DNA from: Icerya purchasi
Lineage: Eukaryota > Arthropoda > Insecta > Hemiptera > Monophlebidae
NCBI GenBank assembly: GCA_039619475.1
Contig: CM077115.1
Coordinates: forward strand, 596,031,643-596,095,642
DNA: 64,000 nt
Direction: 5' to 3'
A program made the position numbers and the translations under genes. The notes beneath the pieces are model-generated. The model saw only the letters and a program-made list of their open reading frames with translations. It was not told where the DNA came from and searched no databases. The first letter of the stretch is position 1, and each line of letters starts with the position of its first letter. Positions 1 to 11,010 of this stretch are shown here, in pieces.

Positions 1-253
1 GCTCATCTTATTCAGCATACGTTCGCGTGCATTTTGATGTACTACTCATAGGCATTTTAAAAATAAACAGTTGTAAAAATCTCAGAAAAGTAATAGAAAG
101 TCTAATAAATAAAAATGTCAAAAAATAAGAAAAAATTGGTATTTAAACCAAATCATATTTTCATTATTAGTTTGTTGCTTGATGATTGTAAATTCTTACT
201 GTTTTCAATGTTAGTGAGTTTTTAGAAATTTCTTTTGACATTTGTTAGTAAAT

Positions 254-1168
254 ATGCCGCGGACAAAGAAGTTTGGTAAAAATAAGTTTGATGAAAATAG
301 TAGTAATACTGAAAATGACATTCTAAATGATTTAAATAAAATTCACAAAAATATTCATTATACTATGGAAAAAGAAGAAAATAACAAAATAAATTTCTTA
401 GATATAACAATAATAAAATCAAAGGATAAGTTAACATATAATATTTATAGAAAACAAACCACCACTGATAATATAGTTCATAAAACATCAAATCACCCAA
501 ACCAACATAAATATGCTTACTTCATGACTGCAATAAATAGATTATTAACTACACCCATGAATATAAATAAAAAACAAATAGAAATTAATATATTAAAGAC
601 TTTGGCAAGAAATAATGGTTATGACGAACAAATAATAGATAAACTAATTCACAAAATAAAATCAAAATCAAAATATATACAAAAATTAAGAGTCAATAAT
701 GCTACTAACAATAAAGGATGGATAACATTCACATTTATAAACAATAACATATACAAATTAACCAATTTATTCAAAAAACAAGGTTTAAATGTAGCATTCA
801 AAACTAAAAATAATTTAAGATATAAAATAAACACCTTAAATTTAAAAAATAATAATATTTATGAAAATAGTGGTATATATAAAATAAATTGTACTGATTG
901 TGAGAAATCATACATTAATTGCAGATATAAAGAACATATAAAAGCATTTAATAATAATGAAATAGAAAAATCAACCTATGCAGAACATCTAATTAAAAAT
1001 AAACATAAACCTAATTCAATAGAAAATACTGTAACCATCCTGGCCACTTATCACAAAGGGAATAATATGAACATTGCAGAAAATTATTATATAAATAAAT
1101 ATAAAAATAATATTTTAAATGACCAAACACCTAATAATAATAATCCACTGTTTAATATAAAAATTTAA
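254..1168 (+). CDS. Fusion ORF: MULE N-terminus joined to PLE RT tail and GIY-YIG endonuclease
   Basis: Open reading frame of about 304 codons from the ATG at 254; it stays open upstream to a TTG at 242. The first ~12 residues (MPRTKKFGKNKF) look like the start of the MULE protein. The rest is Penelope-like: the RT thumb side with INFLDITI and YRKQTTTDNIVHKTSNHP (about residues 50-90), a long Asn/Lys-rich linker, then a GIY-YIG-type endonuclease start with GIYKINCTDCEKSYI (about residues 212-230) and a HLIKNKHKPNS segment. PLEs use this endonuclease for target-primed reverse transcription. The palm, with the RT catalytic Asp residues, is missing because the PLE is 5'-truncated, so this is not an active polymerase. 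Base use is extremely AT-rich. Expression is unknown; the fusion may be only an open fossil. Confidence 0.8.
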   Translation: MPRTKKFGKNKFDENSSNTENDILNDLNKIHKNIHYTMEKEENNKINFLDITIIKSKDKLTYNIYRKQTTTDNIVHKTSNHPNQHKYAYFMTAINRLLTTPMNINKKQIEINILKTLARNNGYDEQIIDKLIHKIKSKSKYIQKLRVNNATNNKGWITFTFINNNIYKLTNLFKKQGLNVAFKTKNNLRYKINTLNLKNNNIYENSGIYKINCTDCEKSYINCRYKEHIKAFNNNEIEKSTYAEHLIKNKHKPNSIENTVTILATYHKGNNMNIAENYYINKYKNNILNDQTPNNNNPLFNIKI

Positions 1169-1435
1169 CTTTTTGTCTTCTTGTTTTATTTTATATTTTA
1201 TATTAATTATTAGCATTTTCAACCTATTGATTTTTATACCTGCTATGTTTATTCCTTTTTACATCTCTATATATACACATGTATTCCCTATATTTACTTC
1301 AGTATGTCTTAAGTTTCCTTTAAGTTAGTGTTAGCTGATGATGGGTTATGCCCGAAAACGTTTCTAAATAGGTATTTATCTAATTTATTGTTCTATATTG
1401 TTTGTTATTAAAGTTTGTTTTATTATATATATTAT
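290..1435 (+). mobile_element. 5'-truncated Penelope-like element inserted in the MULE gene
   Basis: The element carries the RT-tail/GIY-YIG coding region and about 270 bp of 3' sequence ending in an AT-rich run. An 8-bp direct repeat ATAAGTTT lies on both sides (282-289 and 1436-1443) and is a plausible TSD. Collapsing one copy restores a continuous MULE-like N-terminal reading frame. The exact boundary is uncertain by a few bases because the flanks are AT-rich. The element therefore landed in the MULE after the MULE was already present. Confidence 0.7.
1331..1364 (+). ncRNA. Hammerhead-ribozyme-like motif at the PLE 3' end
   Basis: Seen directly: TTAG (1331-1334), CTGATGA (1335-1341), a GGG...CCC hairpin (1343-1345 with 1351-1353), GAA, a self-complementary AACGTT (1357-1362), then TCTAA whose CTAA can pair with the TTAG. 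This is the order of a minimal type I hammerhead: stem I, CUGANGA core, stem II, GAA, short palindromic stem III, pyrimidine. PLEs are known to carry such motifs. It is not canonical: one extra T sits between the core and stem II, and the cleavage-site base would be U. Activity is doubtful. Confidence 0.45.
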
Positions 1436-1438
1436 ATA

Positions 1439-1670
1439 AGTTTAAAGACAATCGTTTCACAAGAAAATCAAGTGTAGTGGTTGATAAAAGTAAAGTGTTG
1501 GATAATACTGAACCTAGGCTATCAACTGCTAATAGTTCTATTAATGAAAATATTGCTTCTACATCTACACCTCTTTCATAAAGTAAAAGAAGACCGAATC
1601 TACATTTAACTGATCCTTCTCCTTCCTTTCGTTTCTGGGCGAAGATCCTTTGTTGATATGCCCAAAGGGG

Positions 1671-1707
<37 letters not shown>

Positions 1708-3241
1708 AGAAAACTCGAGTATATTGATCTATGTAGAGAAGATTCCTATTATGTATCATCAGAAAACAAATCTGGATATGTGATTGTAGATTTATCAGTT
1801 TTATGTAACATTTTGGCATCATTCGAGTACTTCCAATGCAACGGTAATGGGCTGGATATTTCAGAACTAGCCTCTAATAGAGCAAGTTTGTGCTACCAAT
1901 TACAGATCAAATGTAATTCCTGTAAATATTTTCAAGAATTTTATACTAGTAAGAAAGGTAATATAATCAATTGTATGATGTGAACAAGCGCTGGATTTTT
2001 TTGTGTTATTGGAAAAGTAAAAAAGGCTGCAGATACATATTGTGCTATAGCTGATTTACCAAAACCACCTATTCGTTTTTTGAAACTTACACACCATATA
2101 TTTTGAAAGCTGTTAAAAATGTTGCAGAAAATTCTATGATGATGGCTGCAATAGAAGCTAAAAATGAAAATGTTGGAGATGATCAAATCTCTGCTGCTTT
2201 AGATGGAACTTGGCAAAAACGCGGACGGCCATCATTGAATGGTATAGTAACAGTAACAAGTGTGGATACAGGAAAAGGATTAGATATTGAATGCTTTTCT
2301 AAATATTGTGCCAAATATAAAGGAAAATATCTGGAAGATCATAACTGCAGTAAAAATTTTAAAGGTTCAAGTAGAGGAATGGAAGTTGCAGGTGCTGTTG
2401 CAGTTTTCCACCGATCTTAAGCAAAGCGAAGCTTGAAATATGTCAATTATTTGGGCGATGGAGACTCTAAAAGTTTCAAAAAAGTTTTAGAACTAAAACC
2501 TTATGGTGATATAGAGATAAAGAAGCTTGAATGTGTTGGGCATATTCGAAAAAGGATGGGCTCAAGATTACGAAGATTGAAACAAGACAATAAAGGAAAG
2601 AAATTAGCTGATGGTAAATCTCTTGCAGGTCGTGATCGACTAACTGATGCAACTATTGACTAATTGCAAACATATTATGTCGAAACAATCTAAACAACCT
2701 AGAAGCAATGAGAAAAGCAATATGGGCAACCTTTTTCCATAAAAGTTCAACAGATGATGAACCGAATCATGACTTATGCCCTAAGCGTTTTGAACGTGGT
2801 GCAGATATCAACGCATGCTGGGAACTGGTGAAGAGTATACCCATAAAAACTCGTATTTCTCAAGCTATCGTGGACTTTATCAAACCTACTTATCGAGACC
2901 TTACAAATCCAGATCTTTTATCAAAGTGCTTACAAGGAAAGACTCGGAATCCAAATGAATTATTCAATAATGTCATCTGGAATCGATTACCCAAAACAGT
3001 ATTTGTAGGAATGGATGTTCTTAAAATTGGTGCATTTGATGCTGTTATCAGTTTCAATGATGAGAACCTTGGCAATGTAAAAGTACTTGAAGAACTTTAT
3101 GGAAGTTCTGGTAATAATTGTGTTATTATATTGAAAAGTATTGATCGTGATCGTGTCATAAAAGCAGAAAAAACAGTACTGGAAATGACCAAGGGCAGCA
3201 AGAGAAAAAAAGAGGAATTTAAAGCGGAGAAAAGAAGATAG
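1439..3241 (+). pseudogene. Mutator-like (MULE) transposase, broken, DNA transposon
   Basis: Decayed transposase of a cut-and-paste DNA transposon. The blocks read in order on the plus strand with stops and frameshifts between them: an N-terminal KFKDNRFTRKSS-like segment just after 1439, a Cys-containing block (1780-1983), the catalytic block (2103-2420) with LDGTWQKRG and a C..C-type segment, GDGDS followed by a KLECVGHIRKRMG block (2433-2663), and a C-terminal block with IWATFFH, LCP, GKTRNPNE and RLPKTVFVG (2708-3241). DGTW..RG and GDGD..S are, from family knowledge, the Asp-bearing motifs of the animal Mutator-like transposase domain. The probable start codon lies far upstream at 254, separated from the body by the PLE at 290-1435. 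A LINE tail (1592-1700) is a second insertion. At least three breaks follow the insertions, so it cannot make transposase. No terminal inverted repeats were confirmed. Confidence 0.88.
1592..1700 (+). mobile_element. LINE family C 3' tail, nested in the MULE
   Basis: A 109-bp insertion ending in a long poly(A) run (from about 1676) and flanked by the direct repeat AAGTAAAAGAA (1581-1591 and 1701-1711). The body matches the 3' end of the full-length LINE at 33.9-37.9 kb: TTTCTGGGC, then GATCC, GTTGATATGCCCA and the tail. TGGGC (1636-1640) and GCCCA (1660-1664) can form a terminal hairpin. It is a severely 5'-truncated retrotransposition product inside the MULE coding region. Confidence 0.8.
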
Positions 3242-3481
3242 AGAAACTGAAAAAGATGAAGAATATGGTCCTGGAATGTTTTAAAGTGAAACATATATTA
3301 TGAGTAATGATGTGTAAATTGATATATTTTCATTAATAAATAATTGTTGTTCTAACTTTGAACTTCTCTCCTAAGAAATTTGTGTTTTTTATCTTCTGGT
3401 GGTACACTTATCTCAGCATTTAATATAGCTAGAGTGCTCATTTTTTTTTTTTTTTTTAATACTCGAAACGGTGAGATTATT

Positions 3482-3631
3482 AATGTTAACTAACTTAAAA
3501 TACCAGAAAATGAAATATTTTTCCTATGGAATGAAAAGCCATGCAAGATATTAGCAAATTTTGAACAAATACTTCAATAATTTTTAACTTCCTCAAATTT
3601 TATCCTTTTTGGTTAAAAGTTAGTTAACATT
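3482..3631. repeat. 150-bp unit bounded by 16-bp inverted repeats, MITE-like
   Basis: TAATGTTAACTAACTT at 3482-3497 recurs as its exact reverse complement at 3616-3631. The interior is AT-rich and non-coding. It lies just beyond the MULE coding end, so it is either a short non-autonomous element or part of the MULE's own non-coding DNA. No clear TSD is visible. Confidence 0.45.
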
Positions 3632-5690
3632 ATTCCTAAAGACCTCAGAAACATTTCAAAGACCTAATACTTTCAGAGAAAATGGTACCCAAAATTGAGT
3701 AGTTTTAACATTATTAGCATAGAGCCTACAATCTCCCCTTAAATTTAGTGTCGATCCTGCCTCTTTGAATTTCCTGACACCTTTTTTTCATTAAAGGGGT
3801 GCACTCGGGGGGATACTGATTCAAGACGTGTAAATCATATTCAACGCGAAATAGGCATTTCACAATAATGACCGAACTACTATTGTTTAAATAAAATTGT
3901 TATTTCTAACATAAAAAGCACACTGCGCGGTCCTATGAAACGATCCATTGCGATTAACTTTCCGAGAAACGCCGTACCCCGCGTGCCTTGTGTTTGCGCA
4001 AGAAGTTAGATTCTCATGGCCCATCCTGTATTTAGTTCTAGGAAACACATAATGATCTAAGCTTTCCTCGCTGTCAGCATCATAATTCGTTTCATTAAGT
4101 TTTAACGTTACATGACTCGGAGCTTAACAGAACTCTAAAACATCACTTAGGCGGAAATAATTTGTCGAACATTTATTCCTCATTTTCTATACCGTAGGTT
4201 GATAGCTGCACCCGAATGGACAGTTTTCTAGTGCCGAAAGAGAACTACCAGAAGGTATAACCTGTTTACCTTACTACCGAGTACACTGAGTGCATAATCG
4301 CGAGCCTTAACAATCGTGTGTTAGATGCTGCGCTGAAAAATGTATCAAGCGAGAGTTTAATGAACTTCTGAACGCAGTCATCTCGTCAATAGGCAACATT
4401 GTGCGAGCAGTGAACATTTTGAAGTCTCTATCGCGTCGATAAAACATACATTCCGAATAGGAATCCCGATTATGTCATCGACGTACAACGTACTAATATT
4501 TAAGTGTTTATACGATTATTATTGTTGTGCCGGACCGTCAAACATGCGTATGAAGTGATTAGAGCTGGATTGAGATATTCTCGCTGATAATAGTTTAAAA
4601 GGAAGAAATCTCGTAATTATTATTGATATTATAAATAACATTGGGAGGGGAGTATATCGAGAAAAAAATTCCAATAAACCCCTTTCCGCCAGTATGTTCT
4701 TTCTTAAGTGCGATGGATGAAGAATTCTCTAGTTGATGTAATCATTTAGAACGCCATATTAGGTTCATATTGCCCCCCTCCTATTACCATTACAACTACA
4801 GTCCCACATTCTCTTCAAAGCGTTCACCACTAAAAATTATAGGCAGCAAGTTAAGACTGCCGAGAATAGTTAAAATAGATGGTGTATTTATAAAAGATGT
4901 CGTCCCGGAGGAGATGATATGAAATAAAATGAAAAATTTGGAATATTTACCTGACACAGACGGCATTAGAGATTTTTGGTATTACAATTATTAAAAGAAT
5001 CGAAATCAGTTTGTATCAGATTATGATTAATGGACGTGCGGTCTGACAGTGTTAAAAATAGCTTTTACGATGATATGTTAATTGGTTGATGATGAAATTA
5101 TACAAATCAAATCATCATACAGGAGGAATCATTTATTTAACTTGAAAGAAACATTTATTCAATTTTCTTCACATATAAGGAAGATATTTTCACTTTGGAA
5201 ATATGCAGGTTGTATATTGTTTTTAACGGAGCACATAAATTAAATTCATGAAAAGTTAACTGGAAAGTTTGGAAATAAAGTTCAGAAGAATTTGCCTAAA
5301 TCCAACTTAATAATTCAGTACGAATATCTGTAACCAGTGTAAGTGTGGAAGAGGCTCTGTAAAATTGTTACACTTCTACTTGCAACAATTTATTTCGCTA
5401 AAAGTGGATTTTCATCGATGATCGTTAAAAGAAGTTTCGAAACTGGCACTGTTAGTCCGACAATGAAACGAATTTTAACTGTGTGTTTTTAAAGTTCGTT
5501 CTGATTTTCGCGCGCGGTTTTATTTGTATTATTAACTTTTAACCGATCACCTCTCTGCCCGAGAAGAACGGGTTTCCAATCAGTATTTTCGTAGTATCGT
5601 TTATACATTTTTCAAAAAATTTCTTTGTTATATTTTGGTATTTTTTTTCAAATTTCTACACACATATCTTCCTCTTCTTCCGTGGTACAC
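3632..5690. other. No gene recognised
   Basis: AT-rich, apparently single-copy sequence within this window. No coding frame of useful length, no recognisable transposon protein, no tandem array. Confidence 0.6.
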
Positions 5691-6785
5691 TGCTTGCTTG
5701 CGAGCGTCGGGAATCGTTTATAGCGACCGAATGTAGCCACGTCATTTGTTTCGGTCAGCAGCTGCTCGTAAGCATTCTTCGAGACTTCTTCCTATGATTT
5801 TCGGGATTCGATTGATATATCTATTTTCCGGCCGGCCGCGGCCTCTTATTTTGGCCGCTTTCCCCCGTTTAATCATTTTTTCGAATGATTCTGGTCTGCG
5901 ACGCATAACGTGTCAGAAGAACCGCATAAAATACGACGCACTGCATTATTAGTAACAATCTTCTCTGCGCCCCGACTTCTAGACTGTTCTCAATATAGAC
6001 ACGTGTTGGTATACTTTTCAGTGTCTATAGAATCCTTAGCACGCGGCGCCAGCAAAACATCTAAAAAACTTCAGTCTTCTTTTTGGCCTCTACGTTTATC
6101 GTCTAAGATATGTGGCGATAGAGAAAACCAGATTCGTTTTTCTTCGGAGCATTTCCATCTTTTTTGCTAAGTACGTTTTTCACACGCTTTGCATTGCTTT
6201 TTTTGTTACGAAAGGTTTGCGATACTCTTTTTGTGATTTGTATTCTTTCCTGTGCCCAGCGCCTCACCCTCTTGGCGGCATTGTGTAAAGCAAAGCTACA
6301 TTTGGTACGTTTATACCAAAGTCCAAAAACGCGTCCTTCCCCCTCCCCCGACTGTTTGTATGGAAATCGCTATCTAACTGTAAATGTAACAATCATTTAT
6401 ATGCGGCCGCAAGAAATATTTATGTTAATTTACAGCTATTTTGCGTGCTGCCTCGTTTGGTTGTAATTTTGCGAATCTTTCTGGATTTGTAGGGTTGCTG
6501 CACTTTCTGCTCTGTCAGCAGAGTGGAAACGGCAACATTAGGCTAACAGCGTTCGCTACGTTTTCGTCTCCGGCTGTATGCTGCATAGGCGATTTCCATC
6601 GTCGTCCATTTCGTCCTTTTCGTTCGACTGACATTTTCCCGCTGTTAGCCCGCTCTTACTTAATAATTCAAAGAAATTTATACATACATTCTATGTGGAA
6701 CTGTGCAAGCGCAGTCGACATTGTTGAACTATTTGCATACGGGTTTTTGAAGCAATGCTAAACTTAACGCAGCAAATTAAATATT
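5690..6785. other. CpG-richer unique block, no gene recognised
   Basis: This stretch is visibly richer in CG dinucleotides than its surroundings (for example a CCGGCCGGCCGCGG run near 5830, and many TCG/CGT steps). It contains only short, non-homologous reading frames on either strand. It could be host regulatory or 5' untranslated DNA, but nothing in the sequence proves that. Confidence 0.35.
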
Positions 6786-7636
6786 CGTTTGCTGTTCCAT
6801 TAGCGCCTCGCATAATTTGTACATAATATCACTACCGAAGGCTTGTCAGTTTTCTCGTCTTGTCTTCTTGTTATTTAAACACAAAGCCCCCCGCCCCTGT
6901 TCATGCATGAGAGTAGTACTACATCTTTCCGTCTAATTTAAGCCTTGCCGGAATACTGCATTTATGTATTAACATTTCCGCGTGTAAAAATACTAATGAG
7001 CATTCGACATTTTTCTAATGACGCAATTGAATTTTCACATTGTTTTTTTCTTTTTTTATAATACCATTGCGCTCTCAATTCTTCTACCGTTTTTTAGTGT
7101 TTTGATTTCGCTTGTATTCTTCTCCCGGTAATATTCGATTATTTTTCAACTTTATTCTCATTTTTAAGAAAATGGGTCATTACGAAAAAATGATATTCGT
7201 TCTAAGATATTATTTATAGCTGCAGCAGAATCGGCTAGTATTATGTGCATTAAGAAAATAATACGGTGATAGGTTACATGTTCGAAGGGATCGATCATTC
7301 TCATTGCTGTACTACGTTTTATAGGAGAAATTTACAAATTGTATTGCCTTTTCCAGTTATTGTCCTCTCTTATGTTTTTCCAACGTCGAGTAATGCCGCT
7401 TACATAAATCATGTTGCTTCTTTTCGTAATTTATTTATTCAGTACGAAGCGGGTAGTTAATTTTTGTCGCAGTACTTTCGTTTTTATTCGCTAACTCTAA
7501 CTCAAACTGAGCAATTAAAAAAAAATTAACTGAAAGTTAAAAACATCTCTTGTTTAAATATATTGACTTATAATGCACGCGCTGCATCGTAAAAGTTCCG
7601 AATTTTATTAATTAATTTTCTACACGATTTCACGAT
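6786..7636. other. No gene recognised
   Basis: AT-rich sequence with short poly(T) runs and no coding similarity that I can see, leading up to a tandem array. Confidence 0.6.
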
Positions 7637-7920
7637 TGAACTAGAATGGAACGATATGAACTAGAATGGAACGATATGAACTAAAATAGAACGATATGAA
7701 CTAGAATGGAACGGTATGAACCAGAATGGAACGATATGAACTAGAATGGAACGATATGAACTAGAATGGAACGATATGAACTAGAATGGAACGATATGAA
7801 CTAGAATGGAACGATATGAACTAGAATGAAACGATATGAACTAGAATGGAATGATATGAACTAGAATGGAACGATGTGAACTAGAATGGAACGATATGAA
7901 CTGGAATAGAACGATATGAA
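7637..7920. repeat. Minisatellite: 14 copies of a 20-bp unit
   Basis: From 7641 to 7920 the unit CTAGAATGGAACGATATGAA repeats 14 times in perfect register without indels, preceded by a partial TGAA. Substitutions are few and scattered (for example CTAAAATAGA in unit 3, an ACGGTATGAA variant in unit 4, ACGATGTGAA in unit 12). A 20-bp period is not a multiple of three, so no conserved coding repeat is implied. The near identity suggests recent expansion or homogenisation. Confidence 0.97.
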
Positions 7921-8095
7921 CGAAATAAGGAGCCCTCGGGATTTAGTATATATGATTTATTTTTTTCGTCAAACACCTTAACTCTATTGTGACCAAAAAC
8001 CATCTATCGCTTTTTTTCCCTCTTACATATTTTTTTGCTAATTTGTACCTAGCCTAGTTGGCTATCTAATAAATGATCTCTCACATGTTCCCACA

Positions 8096-9330
8096 TACAT
8101 GTGTGGGGAATACATCCCCATTTATGTATTCTTCCCTAGACTAAGTCCTGAACCCTTAGTTCTTTTCGATCGTCTCGTAGCTGATTTATCTGAAAGAGCA
8201 ACTGCCAACTCCTTGCAAGGTCTATGTAATCGCGTCAGATGCTCTTCTGAGCTTATTCTTCAATCATTAATCGCACAGATATTCAGGTCCCTATATTATA
8301 TCAGTTCGTTCGTAACATACCACGGCATCATCAGTCGAAATGTATTATTATGAAACCGTTGTACAGTCAATCTATTAGTTTTCTTTGCCCACATTCCAAA
8401 CATGGTTCCTATTGATTTTAACACCATTTTGTATATATTAAAACTCTATTCTTTAGGGTTAATTACGATTGGAGCTCTGTAAGTCAATATAATTTTTTCA
8501 CCTTCTGATCCAGCTCTTATTTTTTGCATAGGGAGTTTCTAATTAAGGGTTCGGTCTAAAGTTGAGATATTTTGTACCGTTTCTTTTCAGAACCACGTTC
8601 TTTCCTAAAAATATCTAATTGTTGTGATCCCTTTTTTATTCGAAAATGTACACACTCATTCAGATTTATTTCCAATTTTCATGTTTTTGATCATTGCAGA
8701 ATAGCGTTCACGTTTTTTGTTTTTTTTTTTGTAAAGCCGCAGTTGCAATTGCAGGATTCTTGTTTGAAGCAATTATCATTGTATCATCAGCAAATGTGTG
8801 GCCATTTGCACATTTTCCTGCGTAAGAATATCATACATACAGCTTGTACGAAAAAGGTGGTCCTAATACCCTTCCCTGTGGGACCCCAGCATTAATAGGG
8901 ATACATTTACGATTATTCTTCATTATGCCTGAAATTTTCCACCAGTCGAATAAGATTTTAACATATTTTTCAGAAACAGCCGCTTTAATTTTATATAATA
9001 AACCTTCATGACATATTTCATCGAATGCTTTAAAAATATCCGTAAACCTTGCTCATTATAATTTTTTTGTTTTCAATTCTTTCTTCGATTACCTCTCCTA
9101 CACTCTGTATAAGTTCTCAAAGCAAAACTGACACTGCGGAATCAAATTTTTCTCCTCGAATATTTTATTGGATCTCACAGATGTAAATTTTTCGAGTAGC
9201 TTGGCCAAAACAGGCAATAGTGAAATTTCATCTTTTCCAGACTTTAATATCATAAATATTTTTGGCAGAACTTCCATTTTGATTTGTCTTATTTTCTACT
9301 TTTTTTAAACGAGAAAGGGTATTTCGTGCC
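8096..9330 (-). pseudogene. Jockey-type LINE reverse transcriptase, fragment
   Basis: On the minus strand the expected RT order can be read through many breaks: a DIFKAFDEICHEGLLYKIK segment (around 9000-9060, corresponding to the motif A region with a normally conserved Asp), NAGVPQG with VLGP (about 8880-8850), TFADDTMIIASNK (about 8800), and a thumb/C-terminal segment with PWYVTNELI and LTRLH..CKELAVAL (about 8150-8310). The AGVPQG...VLGP and ADD-type motifs plus the PWYV tail are characteristic of the jockey clade. Both ends are eroded, no poly(A) tail or TSD is visible, and stops and frameshifts are numerous. Confidence 0.82.
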
Positions 9331-9538
9331 CAGCCCATCTACCCGATGTTAATATTAGATTACAAATAAATAATTAAATAATAGCCCCGCCATTGCGGTT
9401 ACTCGATGTTATATTTACGTTATACGAATTTACATTTACTATTCACACGTATATACATATAATAACATTGATTATTTGTAATTGAAAACATTGTTTAAAT
9501 AATTAATCTATTGATATTTCGAATAATGGATAATCGAA

Positions 9539-9564
9539 TAATAATAATAATAATAATAATAAAT
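9539..9564. repeat. (AAT)n microsatellite
   Basis: About eight AAT units in a very AT-rich stretch between LINE relics. Confidence 0.9.
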
Positions 9565-9961
9565 GATAAATATAATAAAACTCCATTATTTAAAATCTCA
9601 ATAGATTAATTACTATTTAAACATTGTTCGTTTTGTCTTTTTGTTCATTGAATTTAAAATTTTACTCCATGAATATATATAATCCAGACGAAACTGGTCG
9701 GACAGTAATTTTTAAATGTTTTTCAAATAATTTTAATCGTGTTTTTTCAAATATTTTCCAAAAATGTTAAAGTTTTATAACAAAGTTTTAGTGAAGTCTG
9801 TATATATTTCCAATTACAAATAATCAATGTTATATATATATATATATATGTGTGTGTGTGATTCTTTGTGCAACCCGATTCATATCCGAATCTTTACAGG
9901 GACTCCCCCATTTGACGAAATGCGTTTCGATTTCTGCAACCTGGAATAACCCCCCCCCTTG

Positions 9962-11010
9962 TTTTTTTTTATAAAAATAATTTGCGGGTCCCACAAGGCA
10001 ATTGCCCGTCTGTGGTTTCCCAACATAATTATATATCGTTTATTCATCATCTACATCTTAAATCTAATACATCATATTCGTCTTATATATCTATTACTTA
10101 AATCAATTTAATTTTGTAACTCCGGTCCATGTCTTAATATTTCGGAGCCAAGAAATCCTTCCTTATCCCCTTTTCCTTTGTACCGCTACCATCATTATTG
10201 TTTGCAGAAGGTAATATGTTGGTCTTCTCATGAAATATTCAAATTTGTTTTCGGTTTTTTTGATTATGTCCATTAGTACCGGATCCGTTTTCATCAATTG
10301 TAACACCTCCGAATCTTTCATTTTTTTTAGTTCATTGTATCTTCCGACGATAACACTACTTTTTGAATAACGAAATACACGTTTCCACATATCCTTTTAT
10401 TGTCCACGTCTCGCATCCATATAGGAGTACGGACTATACATAACATTTTAACACCTTCATGATTTTCAGATTTAATTGTCAGGCCGACATATTTCTCTTC
10501 TCTTTGCAATTTGAATTATATCTTCTAGCTTCTTTTCTTTAAAGCTTTGTCTAATCTCTGTCCGTGAGTACGAAAATTCCTTCTTTAATTTTATGAGCAA
10601 GGTATTTCTTTTCCTTCTTTGGACATCGTCCACATCCCAATGAATGTGTGCCTATTTACTTTGTATCTGGACCGTCGCTAGTGAAAAGGGCGCCCAGGTA
10701 TCCGAACTCGTTTACCCTTTTAACTTTTTCCATCCGAATTTTCACCTTCACCGGCTTCTCAGTCGGAGCCATTGTACACCTCGTTATTTTCCCTTTTTCC
10801 ACGTTGATTTTCATACCAAATTTTTCGCCCTCCCGATTTATTTTGCACATCCTTTGCTTTGGGTAGCCGTTAATCTTAAATCCCGCATTATCTACATATG
10901 CATAAATTTTGTGAAAATCTGGGGAAGAGCGGACATTTTCGTCTCACTCCTTTCTCGATTTTGTCCACTTGGGTGCTGATCTGATATAAATCGACGCTTT
11001 CTGCTTCGTT
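9962..11010 (-). mobile_element. EEP/RT-type LINE, 5'-truncated, minus strand
   Basis: The 3' end is the T-run near 9962 followed by the GCGGGTCCCACAAGG...TGCCCGT tail shared with the copy at 44.3 kb. Reading the minus strand: KGVRRKCPLFP (RT motif B region, about 10950), INREGEKFGMKINVEKGK and FGYLGALFTSDG (about 10850-10680), and CIVRTPIWMRDVDNKR (about 10430). These follow the order of endonuclease/RT LINEs whose tail reads E..G...N..K...FKYLG..FTSDG. The polymerase front is absent and frames are broken, so the copy is dead. Confidence 0.72.

Noticed and set aside
7637..7920. CRISPR array
   Set aside because: The 20-bp units are contiguous with no unique spacers, and the DNA is eukaryotic; it is a minisatellite.
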